Of a stretch of DNA of 64,000 bases, positions 1-9,760 are shown piece by piece. Within the stretch, counting starts at the first letter, position 1. Every line of letters begins with the position of its first letter. Position numbers and translations under genes: made by a program. The DNA lies in NCBI RefSeq assembly GCF_016775475.1, contig NZ_JAEUXJ010000010.1, positions 1-64,000 of the forward strand. Reading direction: 5' to 3'. The notes under the pieces are model-generated. The model saw only the letters and a program-made list of their open reading frames with translations. It was not told where the DNA came from and did no database searches. This DNA comes from Belnapia mucosa (GTDB taxonomy: Bacteria > Pseudomonadota > Alphaproteobacteria > Acetobacterales > Acetobacteraceae).

Positions 1-97
1 CATGATACTGCAGCTCAAGCTGCGGGAAAGTCGGTCGCCGCCGGGCCACCCAGCCGGATCCAACAGTGAAACCCGTCTCCAACACAACCCTCTCCCA

Positions 98-174
<77 letters not shown>

Positions 175-190
175 ACGCTTCCAACACACC

Positions 191-225
191 ACAACGGCCG
201 CTCTCCAACCGAGAGCGGCCGTTGT
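191..225 (+). terminator. Terminator-like hairpin after the tRNA
   Basis: A perfect 15-bp stem pairs 191-205 with 211-225 around a 5-nt loop, starting 16 nt after the tRNA CCA end. The stem is GC-rich in its middle. No clear T-run follows, so it is not a textbook intrinsic terminator. It could act as one, or as a processing and stability element for the tRNA transcript. From here to 417 I see nothing else that looks coding. Confidence 0.6.
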
Positions 226-417
226 GCCGTCCGCCCTTTGGCGATCGTCTTGGGGGCTATCCTATAGCGTCGCGCCAAGTCTCTCAGGCTTGCATGACTA
301 TGCTGCAGCGCGGGACGGGCCGCCTCATTCGTGGTGGCGCTGCTAAGGAAAACCGTCCCCATCGGGGGCTTTGCCGTGCCCCAAACAGCCCACCAAACCA
401 AGAGGCCTTGGCTGTTC

Positions 418-942
418 CTAAAGCTGCGCCTTGCCGAGACCGATCTTGTCGTAGATCTGGTTGATGTGCTGCTTCACCTCCGGCGTGGTGTCATCCACAG
501 CGGGACGGTGCTGCCAACCCAGCTTCGCCCGAGCATGGTTGCCCATCTCCTCATCCTGGTCCGAAGTGCCGCCCGAGATTCCGTAGGCGCCAACCATCTC
601 GTTGTCTTTGAAGATCGGCGCTGCGCCGCCGCTGATGAAGATCTTGCCGCCAGTGAAGACCGCCGCATTGACGGCCAGCTGCGGATTGCGTTCCCGCAAC
701 CAGTGCTGCGTGACCAGCCCATCCTGGAAGCGCGGACTCATGGAGCGGAAGGCCGACATGGTAAAGGCCTTGGCCCAGGCGGTTTCCGGCGTGATCCAGC
801 CGGCATTGTCCATGCGCTCGAGCGCGATCAGGTGACCTTCAGGTCCCACCACGGCGATGGAGACCGGCACCTGCATCGCCTCGGCCTTCTCGATGACTGC
901 GAGGAAAAACTGCCGGCATTCCGCCAGCTGCAGCTTCGCCAT
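418..942 (-). CDS. GlcG/HbpS-family protein
   Basis: The 174-residue protein matches the GlcG/HbpS (DUF336) family, small cytoplasmic or exported proteins of uncertain function; some bind haem or cobalamin and many lie beside catabolic genes. Family-like stretches are the VSIAVVGPEGHLIALERMD segment and the glycine-rich ISGGAAPIF and GAYGISGGTSDQDEE segments near residues 100-135. The ATG at 942 is chosen because AGGAGA lies about 7 nt upstream and the protein then begins MAKLQL. It starts 11 nt after the Bug receptor gene ends, so the two are probably co-transcribed. The exact role cannot be read from sequence. Confidence 0.85.
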   Translation of the reverse strand: MAKLQLAECRQFFLAVIEKAEAMQVPVSIAVVGPEGHLIALERMDNAGWITPETAWAKAFTMSAFRSMSPRFQDGLVTQHWLRERNPQLAVNAAVFTGGKIFISGGAAPIFKDNEMVGAYGISGGTSDQDEEMGNHARAKLGWQHRPAVDDTTPEVKQHINQIYDKIGLGKAQL

Positions 943-953
943 CCTGGTCTCTC

Positions 954-1913
954 CTATCGCGTCCCGCTGCCGATCGTGCGCACCACCTCGGCCCATTTTT
1001 CAAACTCGCGCTGGATCAGGGCAGCGAACTGCACCGGGTCGCTGGACAGCACATCCATGCCCTGGTCCTGGCACCGTGCGCGAAGACCAGCCGAGTCCGT
1101 CGCCGCCGCTGTCGCTGCGGCGAGTCGGTCGATGAAAGAGGATGGTGTTCTGACCGGTGCCACCAGACCGAACCAGATCGAGGTGTCGAAGCCACCCAGG
1201 CCGCTTTCGGCCACGGTCGGCAGGCCTGGTGCCAGCTCGGTCCGATGCGCGCCGCTGGTGGCCAGCGCCACCACCTTGCCAGCCTCCATCTGAGGCCGGG
1301 CCGTGGAAGCGGGGGCGAACATCATCTGGACCCGGCCGCTGACAAGGTCGGTCATCGCCTGAGCGCTGCCCGGATAGGGCACATGCACCAGATTGGCCCC
1401 GGCGAGTTGGGCGAAAAGCTGCCCCGAGAGATGCGGCACCGTACCAATGCCGGTGGAGCCGTAGAAGACCTGATCCGACCGCGCCTTGGCATAGGCAATC
1501 AGCTCGGCGACGGAATGCACGCCCAGCGATGGATGCACCACCAGGATATTGGGCAGTTCGGTCAGGGTGGCGATGGCGGCGAAGTCGCGCCGCAGATCGA
1601 CGCCGGGGCTCGGCTGCATCAGCTGGCCGGTGACATTGGCAGCACTGGCCAGGAAAAGGGTGTAGCCGTCGGGCGCTGCGCGCGCCACGACCTCGGCGGC
1701 GAGGCTGCTGCCGGCGCCGGGACGGTTCTCGACGATGATGGTCTGGCCGAGGCGGTCGCTGATCAGTGGCGCCGCCAGCCGAGCGGTCAGGTCAGCCGCC
1801 GCGCCGGGTGGAAAGCCCACCAGCAGGCGGATCGGCCGGCTCGGCCAGATCTCCTGGGCTTGGGCAATGGCCGGCATGGAAATGGCAACCAGAGCGCGGC
1901 GGGTGAGGCTCAC
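954..1913 (-). CDS. Bug/TctC-family solute receptor
   Basis: This 319-residue protein is a periplasmic tripartite tricarboxylate transporter receptor of the Bug family. It has a short N-terminal signal ending near AIAQAQ, followed by the family opening WPSRPIRLLVGFPPG. The VENRPGAGSSLAAE, PDGYTL, HVPYPG and LPTVAESG signatures follow in the usual order. Bug proteins bind small carboxylates or related organics. No TctA/TctB membrane subunits lie nearby, so it is an orphan receptor. It precedes the GlcG-like gene in one probable operon and diverges from the monooxygenase at 2191, which suggests a shared catabolic theme. The ligand is unknown. Confidence 0.93.
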   Translation of the reverse strand: MSLTRRALVAISMPAIAQAQEIWPSRPIRLLVGFPPGAAADLTARLAAPLISDRLGQTIIVENRPGAGSSLAAEVVARAAPDGYTLFLASAANVTGQLMQPSPGVDLRRDFAAIATLTELPNILVVHPSLGVHSVAELIAYAKARSDQVFYGSTGIGTVPHLSGQLFAQLAGANLVHVPYPGSAQAMTDLVSGRVQMMFAPASTARPQMEAGKVVALATSGAHRTELAPGLPTVAESGLGGFDTSIWFGLVAPVRTPSSFIDRLAAATAAATDSAGLRARCQDQGMDVLSSDPVQFAALIQREFEKWAEVVRTIGSGTR

Positions 1914-2190
1914 GGCGTGGGCTCCAGGGCATACGGCGCGCAGACGCAGGGCAGAACAACGATCTCCTGCCTGGAGCGAGGTTGCGGCCGGCCGGCGGCG
2001 ACGTCAACCGGCCGAGACGGCTGAACCTCCGCCCCTCGGTGCCTCCCGAAGCTCGCGGCGCCGATCAGCTTGCTGCATCGGGTCGTGCCTGCCTACCCTG
2101 AGCTTTGGCTCGTGCGTCGAACGCGCCGGTTGCAGCATCCGGCGCGCCGCCAGCCACGGCCGTATGACCTGCACGGGCCGGACGAAGGGG

Positions 2191-3858
2191 ATGTCGCAAG
2201 TGATGGCGAAGGTCATGACTTCCCGCGAAGCGGGACCGGCCGCAGAAGGCACCGCATTCGATGCGCTGGTCATCGGCGCAGGATTTGCCGGCCTGTATCA
2301 GCTGCTCTGCCTGCGCGATCGGCTCGGGCTTTCAGCCCGGGTCCTGGAGGCGGGGGGCGGCGTCGGTGGCACCTGGTATTGGAATCGCTACCCCGGTGCG
2401 CGCTGCGACTCTGAGAGCCATTCCTATTCCTACTACTTCTCGGACGAACTGCTCCGCGATTGGAACTGGTCCGAACGCTATCCCCAGCAGCCGGAGATCC
2501 TCCGCTACCTCAACCACGTGGCCGACCGCTTCGACCTTCGGCGCGACATCCAGCTGAACACCCGGGTGGCGGAAGCGCATTACGATTCGGCAGACAACCG
2601 CTGGCATGTTCGGACCGAGACCGGGGAACGCTACACCGCGACATTCCTCATCACGGCGGTGGGCTGCCTGTCCTCGGCCAATATTCCGGACATCCCCGGC
2701 CTGGATCAGTTCGCAGGTGACTGGTACCACACCGGTGGATGGCCGCATGAGGGCGTAGACTTCGCCGGCAAGCGCGTAGGCCAGATCGGCACCGGGTCCA
2801 CCGGCATCCAGGCCGTGCCGGTGATCGCCAGCACGGCCGAGCACCTGACGGTGTTCCAGCGCACCGCGAACTACAGCATCCCCGCCCGGAATGCGCCCTT
2901 GACGGAGGAGTTCAAGCGCTGGGCCAAGGCGAACGCCGCCGGGATCCGCGCCACCATGCGCTCCAACACCAACGGCCACCCCTTCGTCATCGAGAACCGA
3001 TCCGCCTTCGACGTATCCGACGCGGAACGGGATGCCATCTATGAAGCCGCCTGGGCCAAGGGCGGGCTACAGTTCCGCGCCTCCTTCCGCGACCTGCTGA
3101 CCGACAAGGCGGCGAATGACACCGCCGCGGCATTCCTGCGCGAGAAGATCCGGCAGGTCGTGCAGGATCCGGACAAGGCCGGCATCCTCGCCGCCATCGA
3201 CCACCCCTTCGCCACCAAGCGCCCACCGATCGACAGCGGCTATTTCGAAGCCTTCAACCGCGACAATGTCTCCTTGGTCGACCTGCGGCGGACGCCGATC
3301 GAATGCATCACCCCGAACGGTATTCGCACGACGGATGGCATTGAGCATCCGCTCGACATCATCGTCTTCGCCACCGGTTTCGACGCGATGACCGGCGCCT
3401 TGCTGAACATCGATATCCGCGGCCGGGATGGGCTGCCGCTGCGGCAGGCCTGGGAGGCCGGGCCACGCACCTATCTCGGCCTGCAGGTTGCGGGTTTCCC
3501 CAACCTGTTCACCATCACCGGACCCGGCAGTCCCTCGGTGCTGTGCAACATGCCCGTGGCGATCGAACAGCATGTCGAGTGGATCGCCGACTGCATCGCC
3601 CATATGCGGGCGAGGGGACTCACGCGGATCGAAGCGAAGCCCGATGCAGTCGGTTCCTGGGTCGAGCATGTCAATGAGGCAGCCAGTGCCACGCTGCTGC
3701 CGCAGGCCGGACATTCCTGGTACCTGGGCGCGAATGTGCCGGGCAAGCCACGCGTCTTCATGCCTTATGCGGGCGGCATGGCGCGCTACCGCGAGATCTG
3801 CGCCGGTGTCGTGGCAAGGGGCTATGAGGGATTTGCGTTGGAGCGGTTTCCGGGCTGA
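2191..3858 (+). CDS. Baeyer-Villiger-type flavin monooxygenase
   Basis: The 555-residue protein is a class B flavoprotein monooxygenase of the cyclohexanone/phenylacetone monooxygenase type, using FAD and NADPH to insert oxygen next to a ketone. The first Rossmann motif is VIGAGFAGLY. The stretch FAGDWYHTGGWP fits the Baeyer-Villiger fingerprint FxGxxxHxxxWP. A second nucleotide-binding motif, GQIGTGSTGIQ, follows. Start choice is uncertain: ATG 2191 has AAGGGG directly against it, whereas ATG 2203 has the same run about 12 nt upstream; the N-terminus differs by only four residues. The physiological substrate cannot be inferred. It diverges from the Bug receptor/GlcG-like pair. Confidence 0.9.
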   Translation: MSQVMAKVMTSREAGPAAEGTAFDALVIGAGFAGLYQLLCLRDRLGLSARVLEAGGGVGGTWYWNRYPGARCDSESHSYSYYFSDELLRDWNWSERYPQQPEILRYLNHVADRFDLRRDIQLNTRVAEAHYDSADNRWHVRTETGERYTATFLITAVGCLSSANIPDIPGLDQFAGDWYHTGGWPHEGVDFAGKRVGQIGTGSTGIQAVPVIASTAEHLTVFQRTANYSIPARNAPLTEEFKRWAKANAAGIRATMRSNTNGHPFVIENRSAFDVSDAERDAIYEAAWAKGGLQFRASFRDLLTDKAANDTAAAFLREKIRQVVQDPDKAGILAAIDHPFATKRPPIDSGYFEAFNRDNVSLVDLRRTPIECITPNGIRTTDGIEHPLDIIVFATGFDAMTGALLNIDIRGRDGLPLRQAWEAGPRTYLGLQVAGFPNLFTITGPGSPSVLCNMPVAIEQHVEWIADCIAHMRARGLTRIEAKPDAVGSWVEHVNEAASATLLPQAGHSWYLGANVPGKPRVFMPYAGGMARYREICAGVVARGYEGFALERFPG

Positions 3859-3966
3859 CAGAATGGCTTTGTCAGCGGAGCGCGGCGAGGATGCGGCCTG
3901 CAGCCGTCAGGACACGACCAGCTCATCGCCGGCCTCAGATCCGGCTCCCTACCAGCCGCCGCATCG

Positions 3967-5664
3967 TCAACCCGTCGCGTTCAGCTCCAACGCTTCCAGC
4001 CAGGTCACCGCCGCGACGGCGCCGGCATCCGGCGTGCCCAGGACACGGCCGCCGAGATAGCTGGCACGGCCAAGTCGCGGATGCATCTCTGCCGTCGCCT
4101 CGGCGCCCTGCCGTGCCGCCGCGACTGCCTCGCCCCAGGCTTCCTGCGGCGTGCGGCCGGTCGCCAGCGCCGCGGCGAAGCCCTGTGCCGCCGGTTCCAG
4201 CGCATCGAGCATGGTGCGGTCGCCGGGCACCGCGCCGCCGAGTTCCGCAATCGCCGCGACCGCCTGGGTGAAGGCGCGCGACCAATCGGCCGGCTGCGGC
4301 GCGCCCTCCGGCAGGTTGCGGGCGGCCCGCAGCAGGGCGGTGGCGTAGAAGGGGCCGGAACTGCCTGCGATGGCCCGGCGCAGCGCCTCGCCCATGGCCG
4401 TGAGCGCGCCCGGGGCATCGGCCCAGGCAGAGGCGGGGAGGGCGCGGATCGCCCCCGCGCCACGCGTCATGCTGAGGCCGAGATCGCCGTCGCCAGCGAC
4501 ACTGTCCAGCTCGGTCAGCCTGGCCTCCGCGGCCTCCAGTGCTGCGGCGGCGGCCAATGCGGCACGGCGCACCGCCTCACCGGCCGGCGTCGGCGTGCCT
4601 GCGCGTGCGGCCTCGGCCCCCGCCGGAGTCCTGCCGATCACCTGCCGCTGCGCCGCGATGCGGCCACTGCCGGGCCAGGCCGGTGCCTCGGTCGCCGCGT
4701 CGAGCCGCGCCAGGCGCGCGCCATCCACCCGCAGCACGGTCAATGATACGCCCGGCATCTCCAGCGCCGTCAGCAGGTTGCCGGACCAGGCGCGTTCGAC
4801 CACCAGGCCGCGCTCGCGCAGCACCGCGAGCGCGCGGCGGGCGACCACGGCCAGTTCCATTGGCGGGGTGCCGCCCAACCCGTTCACCAGCAGCACGACG
4901 CGCTCGCCGGCGCCGAGGCCGCGATCGGCGAGGATGGTGTCGAGGATCTCCTCCACCAGCGCATCGGCGGGCCGCATCGGGCCGCGCCGCACGCCCTGCT
5001 CGCCATGGATGCCGAGGCCGAGCTCGATCTCCGCCTCGCCCAGGGCGAAGCCGGGGCGCCCGGCGGCGGGGACGGTGCAGGCGCCGAGGGCGACGCCCAT
5101 GCTGCCCATCGCCTCGGCCGCCGCCCGCGCCTCCGCCGCCACCGCCCCGAGCGGCAGGCCCGCCGCGGCGGCCGCGCCCGCCACCTTATGCACCAGCACG
5201 GTGCCGGCGATGCCGCGGCGACGCGCCGGCTCCACCGTGTCATGCAGGGCCACGTCATCGGCGACGAGGACAACCTCGGCAGGGATGCCTTCCGCCCGCG
5301 CCAGCTCCGCCGCCAGGCCGAAATTCAAGCGGTCGCCGGTGTAGTTCTTGACGATGAGGAGGGCGCCGCGCGGACCGGCCGCGGCGCGGATGCCAGCCAG
5401 CACCGCATCCACGCTGGGCGAGGTGAAGACATCGCCGGCGATCGCCGCATGCAGCATGCCGGTGCCGACATAGCCCGCATGCGCCGGCTCATGCCCGCTG
5501 CCGCCGCCTGAGAGCACGGCAACCTCCCGCTCGGCCGGCGCGGGCAGTTCGGCGCGGACCACGACATCCGCCTCCTCCAGCAGCGCCTGGCCGGGCGAGA
5601 GATCGACCTGACCCTCCAGCATCTCGCGCACCGCGCCGCGGGGGTCATTCAGGAGCTTCTTCAT
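3967..5664 (-). CDS. ATP-dependent dihydroxyacetone kinase (DhaK-DhaL fusion)
   Basis: The 565-residue protein phosphorylates dihydroxyacetone, or a related short keto-sugar, with ATP. The N-terminal DhaK domain has GGSGHEP at about 54-60, KNYTGDRLNFG at about 106-116 and GIHGE with His220, the residue that forms the hemiaminal with substrate. After a linker near residue 345 comes a DhaL domain with LDSVAGDGDLG, whose aspartates bind the magnesium-nucleotide. DhaK-DhaL fusion is the single-chain ATP type, not the PTS type. ATG 5664 overlaps the upstream molybdoenzyme stop in an ATGA junction, so translation is probably coupled. Related kinases act on other C3/C4 sugars. Confidence 0.93.
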   Translation of the reverse strand: MKKLLNDPRGAVREMLEGQVDLSPGQALLEEADVVVRAELPAPAEREVAVLSGGGSGHEPAHAGYVGTGMLHAAIAGDVFTSPSVDAVLAGIRAAAGPRGALLIVKNYTGDRLNFGLAAELARAEGIPAEVVLVADDVALHDTVEPARRRGIAGTVLVHKVAGAAAAAGLPLGAVAAEARAAAEAMGSMGVALGACTVPAAGRPGFALGEAEIELGLGIHGEQGVRRGPMRPADALVEEILDTILADRGLGAGERVVLLVNGLGGTPPMELAVVARRALAVLRERGLVVERAWSGNLLTALEMPGVSLTVLRVDGARLARLDAATEAPAWPGSGRIAAQRQVIGRTPAGAEAARAGTPTPAGEAVRRAALAAAAALEAAEARLTELDSVAGDGDLGLSMTRGAGAIRALPASAWADAPGALTAMGEALRRAIAGSSGPFYATALLRAARNLPEGAPQPADWSRAFTQAVAAIAELGGAVPGDRTMLDALEPAAQGFAAALATGRTPQEAWGEAVAAARQGAEATAEMHPRLGRASYLGGRVLGTPDAGAVAAVTWLEALELNATG

Positions 5665-7985
5665 GGCCTGGGCCCTCTCGCCTTCCACTGTCCCTGCGGG
5701 ATCAGCTCCGGCAATGCGAAGGCGGTGACGGGCGGCGGGTCCGCGACCGGGCCACCCACCTGCACGAGGCAGGTCTGGGCGATGCAGCCCTGGGAGAAGC
5801 CGGAGGCACCGATATCGGGTGTCAGCACATTCGGGTTGCCGTGTTTCTCCACGCCGGTCACCGGATCCGGGTCGTACCAGGCGCCGGTGTTCAGCCGGAC
5901 GACGCCGCGCATCACCTGCCCGGTCCGGCACACCGCCGCCTGGCAGCGCCCGCGGTCATTGAAGACCTCCACGATGTCGCCATCCGCGAGGCCACGCTCG
6001 TCCGCATCCTCGGGATGGATATGGATCAGCTCCCGCCCATGCCGCTTGCCGGCAGTGCTGTAGCCGCTGGCATCCAGCTGGCTGTGCAGGCGCCGCACGG
6101 GCTGGTCCGAGATGAGGTGCAGCGGATGCCGGTCGGTGCCCGCGCCGCCCAGCCATTCCAGCGGCTCCCGCCAGACCGGATAGCCGGGGCAGTCCGGCAG
6201 GCCGAAACCGGCGATGCGCTCCGAGGTGATCTCGATACGGCCGGAGGGCGTGCCGAGCGCATGGGCCCCTGGATCGGCACGGAAGGCCTCCAGCATGACA
6301 TTCGGCCGGTCATGCGCGGCGAGGCTGACCAGACCTGTTTCCTGGAAAGCGTCGTATTCCGGCAGGTCGATGCCCATCCCGGCCGATTTCTGCCGCGTCT
6401 CGGCATAGAGGCGGCGGAGCCATCCCTCGCTGTCCAGCCCCTCGGTATAGGCCTCGGCCGCGCCCAAACGGGCGGCGAGATCGGCGAAGATGTCGTAGTC
6501 GTCCCGCGCTTCGCCGGCTGGCGAGGCGACGGGCCGCATGGCGACCAGATAGCCCTCCCGCGTGGAGGAGCCGATATCGGTGCGCTCCAGGGTCGTGGTG
6601 GCGGGCAGGACGATATCGGCGCGCCTGGCCGCCGGCGTCCAGTATTGCTCGTGGAAGATGATCGTCTCCGGCTTGCGCCAGGCGCGTTCGAGCCGGTTCA
6701 GGTCCTGGTGGTGATGGAAGGGATTGCCGCCGGCCCAGTAGATCAGCCGGATATCGGGATAGGCATAGTGGCCGCCGACATAGGTGAAGGGCGCGCCGGG
6801 ATTGAGCAGCATGTCGGCGATGCGGGCCACGGGGATGAAGTCCCGCACCGCGTTCCGGCCCTGCTGCAGGGTAGGCCCGGGCAGCCGCGCATGCGCGCTA
6901 CCCATCAGGTTGGTGGCGCCGTAGCCAAGGCCGAAGCCGCCGCCCGGCAGGCCGATCTGCCCGAGCATCGCCGCCAGCGTCACCAGCATCCAGAAGGGCT
7001 GCTCGCCATGCGAGGCGCGCTGGAGCGACCAGGCGATGTTCAGCATGGTGCGGCTGGCGGCCATCTCGCGCGCCAGCGCCGCGATGCGGGCGGCCGGCAC
7101 GCCGGTGATCGGCTCGGCCCAGGCCGGGGTCTTGGGCGTGCCATCCTCGGCGCCGGAGAGACAGCGCTCGAAGCGCTCATAGCCGGTGCAGCAGCGCGCC
7201 AGGAAGGCACGATCCGCCAGCCCTTCCTCGCGCAGCACCCAGGCCAGGGCGAGCATCAGGGCGGTATCAGTGTTCGGCCGCGCCTGGATCCACTCCACCG
7301 CGCTGCCCGTCTCAAGATTGTCGGCCACCGGGCCGATATTCACGAAGCGCGTGCCACGCTCCGCCATCCGCCGCAGCCCGTCCCGCACGCGATGCCGGCC
7401 GGCCCCACCGGCGGAGATCTGTGCATTCTTGGCCGGCACGCCACCGAAGGCGACGAAGAGCTGGGTATGCTCCGCCAGCACCGACCAGGAGCTGTGCATC
7501 CCCATCAGCTCATCCATCGGCGCCACGACATGCGGCATCAGCGCGCGGCCGGCGCCGAGGGAATAGGAGTCCATGTGGCGGACATAGCCGCCCACCGCAT
7601 TCAGGAAGCGATGCACCTGGCTCTGCGCGTGATGGAACCGCCCGGCGGAGGACCAGCCATAGGAACCGCCGAAGATCGCGGCATTGCCATGCGCTTCCCG
7701 CACCCGCAGCAGCTCGGCCGAGACGAGATCGAGCGCCGTCTCCCAGGACACCTCCACGAAGGGCTCCCGGCCACGCAGCTCGGGCGCTGCGCCCGGCCCG
7801 TGCTCGAGCCAGCTCCGCCGCACCGCGGGGCGCAGCACCCTGAGTCGCGCCAGGGACTCATCCGTCTGATGCAGGCCGATCGGGCTGGGATCCGGGTCCT
7901 CGGCAAAGGCGCGCAGGCTTGCCCGGCCGGCGGCATCGCGCTCGACCTCGTAGATGCCCCAATGAGAAGCGGTATAGGCCGTCAT
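5661..7985 (-). CDS. BisC/TorZ-type molybdopterin oxidoreductase
   Basis: The 774-residue enzyme belongs to the DMSO-reductase superfamily, in the biotin/methionine/TMAO sulfoxide-type branch. The TASHWGIYEVE opening, SAGRFHHAQSQ, HMDSYSLGAG, FGGVPAKNAQ and late FNDRGRCQA segments are typical. The serine in DSYSLG is the probable molybdenum ligand. There is no N-terminal cysteine cluster for Fe-S and no twin-arginine signal, so it should be a cytoplasmic bis-MGD enzyme. It overlaps both neighbours by 4 nt (enoyl-CoA hydratase-like upstream, dihydroxyacetone kinase downstream). The natural substrate is unclear; reduction of an S- or N-oxide is expected for the family. Confidence 0.92.
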   Translation of the reverse strand: MTAYTASHWGIYEVERDAAGRASLRAFAEDPDPSPIGLHQTDESLARLRVLRPAVRRSWLEHGPGAAPELRGREPFVEVSWETALDLVSAELLRVREAHGNAAIFGGSYGWSSAGRFHHAQSQVHRFLNAVGGYVRHMDSYSLGAGRALMPHVVAPMDELMGMHSSWSVLAEHTQLFVAFGGVPAKNAQISAGGAGRHRVRDGLRRMAERGTRFVNIGPVADNLETGSAVEWIQARPNTDTALMLALAWVLREEGLADRAFLARCCTGYERFERCLSGAEDGTPKTPAWAEPITGVPAARIAALAREMAASRTMLNIAWSLQRASHGEQPFWMLVTLAAMLGQIGLPGGGFGLGYGATNLMGSAHARLPGPTLQQGRNAVRDFIPVARIADMLLNPGAPFTYVGGHYAYPDIRLIYWAGGNPFHHHQDLNRLERAWRKPETIIFHEQYWTPAARRADIVLPATTTLERTDIGSSTREGYLVAMRPVASPAGEARDDYDIFADLAARLGAAEAYTEGLDSEGWLRRLYAETRQKSAGMGIDLPEYDAFQETGLVSLAAHDRPNVMLEAFRADPGAHALGTPSGRIEITSERIAGFGLPDCPGYPVWREPLEWLGGAGTDRHPLHLISDQPVRRLHSQLDASGYSTAGKRHGRELIHIHPEDADERGLADGDIVEVFNDRGRCQAAVCRTGQVMRGVVRLNTGAWYDPDPVTGVEKHGNPNVLTPDIGASGFSQGCIAQTCLVQVGGPVADPPPVTAFALPELIPQGQWKARGPRP

Positions 7986-8758
7986 GCGGACCCTCCTATG
8001 TTGGTCCGAGGCGCACGCCCGGCGGCCGACCGGGCCCGGTAATCCTGCACCCGCTGCCTGAGGCCGGGACGAGCGACGGAGCGGGCCAGCGCGGCCAGAT
8101 CGGCCGCGTCATCGGCCCGGCGCGTCCGGCCATGCAGGGCAGCGACGGTCGGCGCATCGAGCCGCAGCGCCGCCCGCCGGGCCGCCGCGATCGCGGCGGA
8201 CAGGGCATCCGCCTCCAGCAGGGCGGAGGCGAGGCCGAGCGAGAGCGCCTCGGCCGCTTCCACCGGGGCGCCGGCCAGCAGCAGCCGGCGCGCGGTCGCA
8301 TCGCCCACCAGCCCCGCGAGCCGGCCGGTTCCCAGCACCAGGCCGAAGGCCGGGCCGGGAAAGGCGAAGCTGGACCCCGCCAGCGCCAGACGCTGGTCGC
8401 AGGCGGCGAAGAGATCCGCCCCGGCGCCGAAGACGCGCCCGCCGGCAATGGCCATGCTCGGCACGGGCAGCCCGCTGACCTTCTGCAGCAGCAGCTCGAT
8501 CCGGATCATGCGGAGCGCCAGATCGCCATCCGAGACGGCATCGAGATCCGAGAGATCGAGGCCGGTGCAGAAATTCCGCCCGCTGCCGCGCAGGATGATC
8601 AGCCGCGCGCCCGCCGCAAGCGCGGCATCGAGGGCAGCGTCCAGCGCCTCCACCAGCTCCGGCCCCAGCGCATTGCCTCGCTCCGGGCGGTTCAGCCAGA
8701 GCGTGGTCGCGCCGTCCTCGGTCTCGGCCAGGACCAACCCGGCTGCCGCTCCGCTCAT
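7982..8758 (-). CDS. Enoyl-CoA hydratase/isomerase family protein
   Basis: The 258-residue crotonase-fold protein has the family stretch FCTGLDLSDLD near residues 64-74 and the oxyanion-hole-like GGRVFGAGADLFAACD near 107-122. The usual catalytic glutamates of true enoyl-CoA hydratases are not obvious: the region after the second signature reads FAFPGPAFGLVLG. It may therefore be an isomerase-like or divergent crotonase. Its stop overlaps the next gene's ATG in an ATGA junction. It lies 24 nt after the Bug receptor gene, so all four genes probably form one operon. Confidence 0.85.
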   Translation of the reverse strand: MSGAAAGLVLAETEDGATTLWLNRPERGNALGPELVEALDAALDAALAAGARLIILRGSGRNFCTGLDLSDLDAVSDGDLALRMIRIELLLQKVSGLPVPSMAIAGGRVFGAGADLFAACDQRLALAGSSFAFPGPAFGLVLGTGRLAGLVGDATARRLLLAGAPVEAAEALSLGLASALLEADALSAAIAAARRAALRLDAPTVAALHGRTRRADDAADLAALARSVARPGLRQRVQDYRARSAAGRAPRTNIGGSA

Positions 8759-8782
8759 CCCGTCTTCCCTGTCCTGTGCGGC

Positions 8783-9760
8783 CTAATCGACCGTGATGCC
8801 GGCATCATGGGCCACGGCCTGCCATTGCGGCACCTCGCGCCGGATCAGCGCCGCGAATTCCGCCGGCCCCCCCGTGGCAGGCAGCGAGGCCTGGTCCGCC
8901 AGGGCCTTGCGGAAGGCCGGGCGGGCCTGGATGGATTGGATATCGACCGCGATCCGCGTTGTGATCGCCTCCGGCAGGCCGGCCGGGGCGAGAATGCCGT
9001 ACCAGACATTGGCCTCGAAGCCGGGATAGCCGGATTCCTCGAAGGTCGGCGTATCCGGCAGGGGAGGGACACGCTCCCGCGTCGCCACGGCGATGGCGCG
9101 CAGCCCGCCGCTGCGGATATGCACCAGCACCGTCGTCAGCGTCGCGAAGGAGGCGGGGACATTGCCCGCCAGCAGGTCCTGCACCGCCGGCGCCGTGCCG
9201 CGATAGGGGATATGCGGCATGTCGAGCCCGGCGCGGCGCTTGAACAGCTCCCCGGCGAAATGCCCGGCGCCGCCGGCACCGGAGGTGGCATAGCCCACCG
9301 CGCCCGGATGCGCCTTCGTATGGGCGACGAAACCCGCCAGATCCGTGGCGCCGAGCTTTGGATGGATCACCAGCACCGTCGGGGCGGTGGCGGTCAGGCA
9401 GACCGCGGTAAAATCCGCGACCGTGTCATAGGGCAGGCGCGGATAGGCGGCCGCGTTCATGGTGTGGTTGGTCGCGGTGCTGAGCAGCGTGTAGCCATCG
9501 GCGGCCGAGCGCGCGACGGCTTCCGTGCCGATCACGCCATTCGCGCCAGCGCGGTTCTCGACGACAACGGGCTGGCCCCAGATGGCCTGCAACTCGGTCG
9601 CCAGCATGCGCGCATAGGTATCGGAGGGGCCGCCGGGCGCGAAGCCGACCACGATGCGCACCGGCCGCGCCGGCCAAGCCTGCGCCCGGGCCCCAGCCGC
9701 GAGGGCAAGGCCCGGCAAGGCGAGAAGCAGCGGACGGCGCGCGGTTCCCTGGCCGATCAT
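8783..9760 (-). CDS. Bug/TctC-family solute receptor
   Basis: This 325-residue exported binding protein has a hydrophobic signal ending around AGARAQA. The Bug hallmarks are RPVRIVVGFAPGG, VENRAGANGVIGTE, DGYTLL, HIPYRGTAPAVQDLLAG and PTFEESGYPGFEA. It is the first gene of the leftward operon with the crotonase-like protein, molybdoenzyme and dihydroxyacetone kinase. It may capture the compound those enzymes process, but the ligand cannot be predicted. No TctA/TctB partners are encoded nearby. The 139-bp gap to the divergent HAD gene at 9900 should hold its promoter. Confidence 0.93.
   Translation of the reverse strand: MIGQGTARRPLLLALPGLALAAGARAQAWPARPVRIVVGFAPGGPSDTYARMLATELQAIWGQPVVVENRAGANGVIGTEAVARSAADGYTLLSTATNHTMNAAAYPRLPYDTVADFTAVCLTATAPTVLVIHPKLGATDLAGFVAHTKAHPGAVGYATSGAGGAGHFAGELFKRRAGLDMPHIPYRGTAPAVQDLLAGNVPASFATLTTVLVHIRSGGLRAIAVATRERVPPLPDTPTFEESGYPGFEANVWYGILAPAGLPEAITTRIAVDIQSIQARPAFRKALADQASLPATGGPAEFAALIRREVPQWQAVAHDAGITVD

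Noticed and set aside
5841..8042. A 733-residue open frame on the plus strand
   Set aside because: It is antisense to the molybdoenzyme gene, which has clear cofactor motifs.
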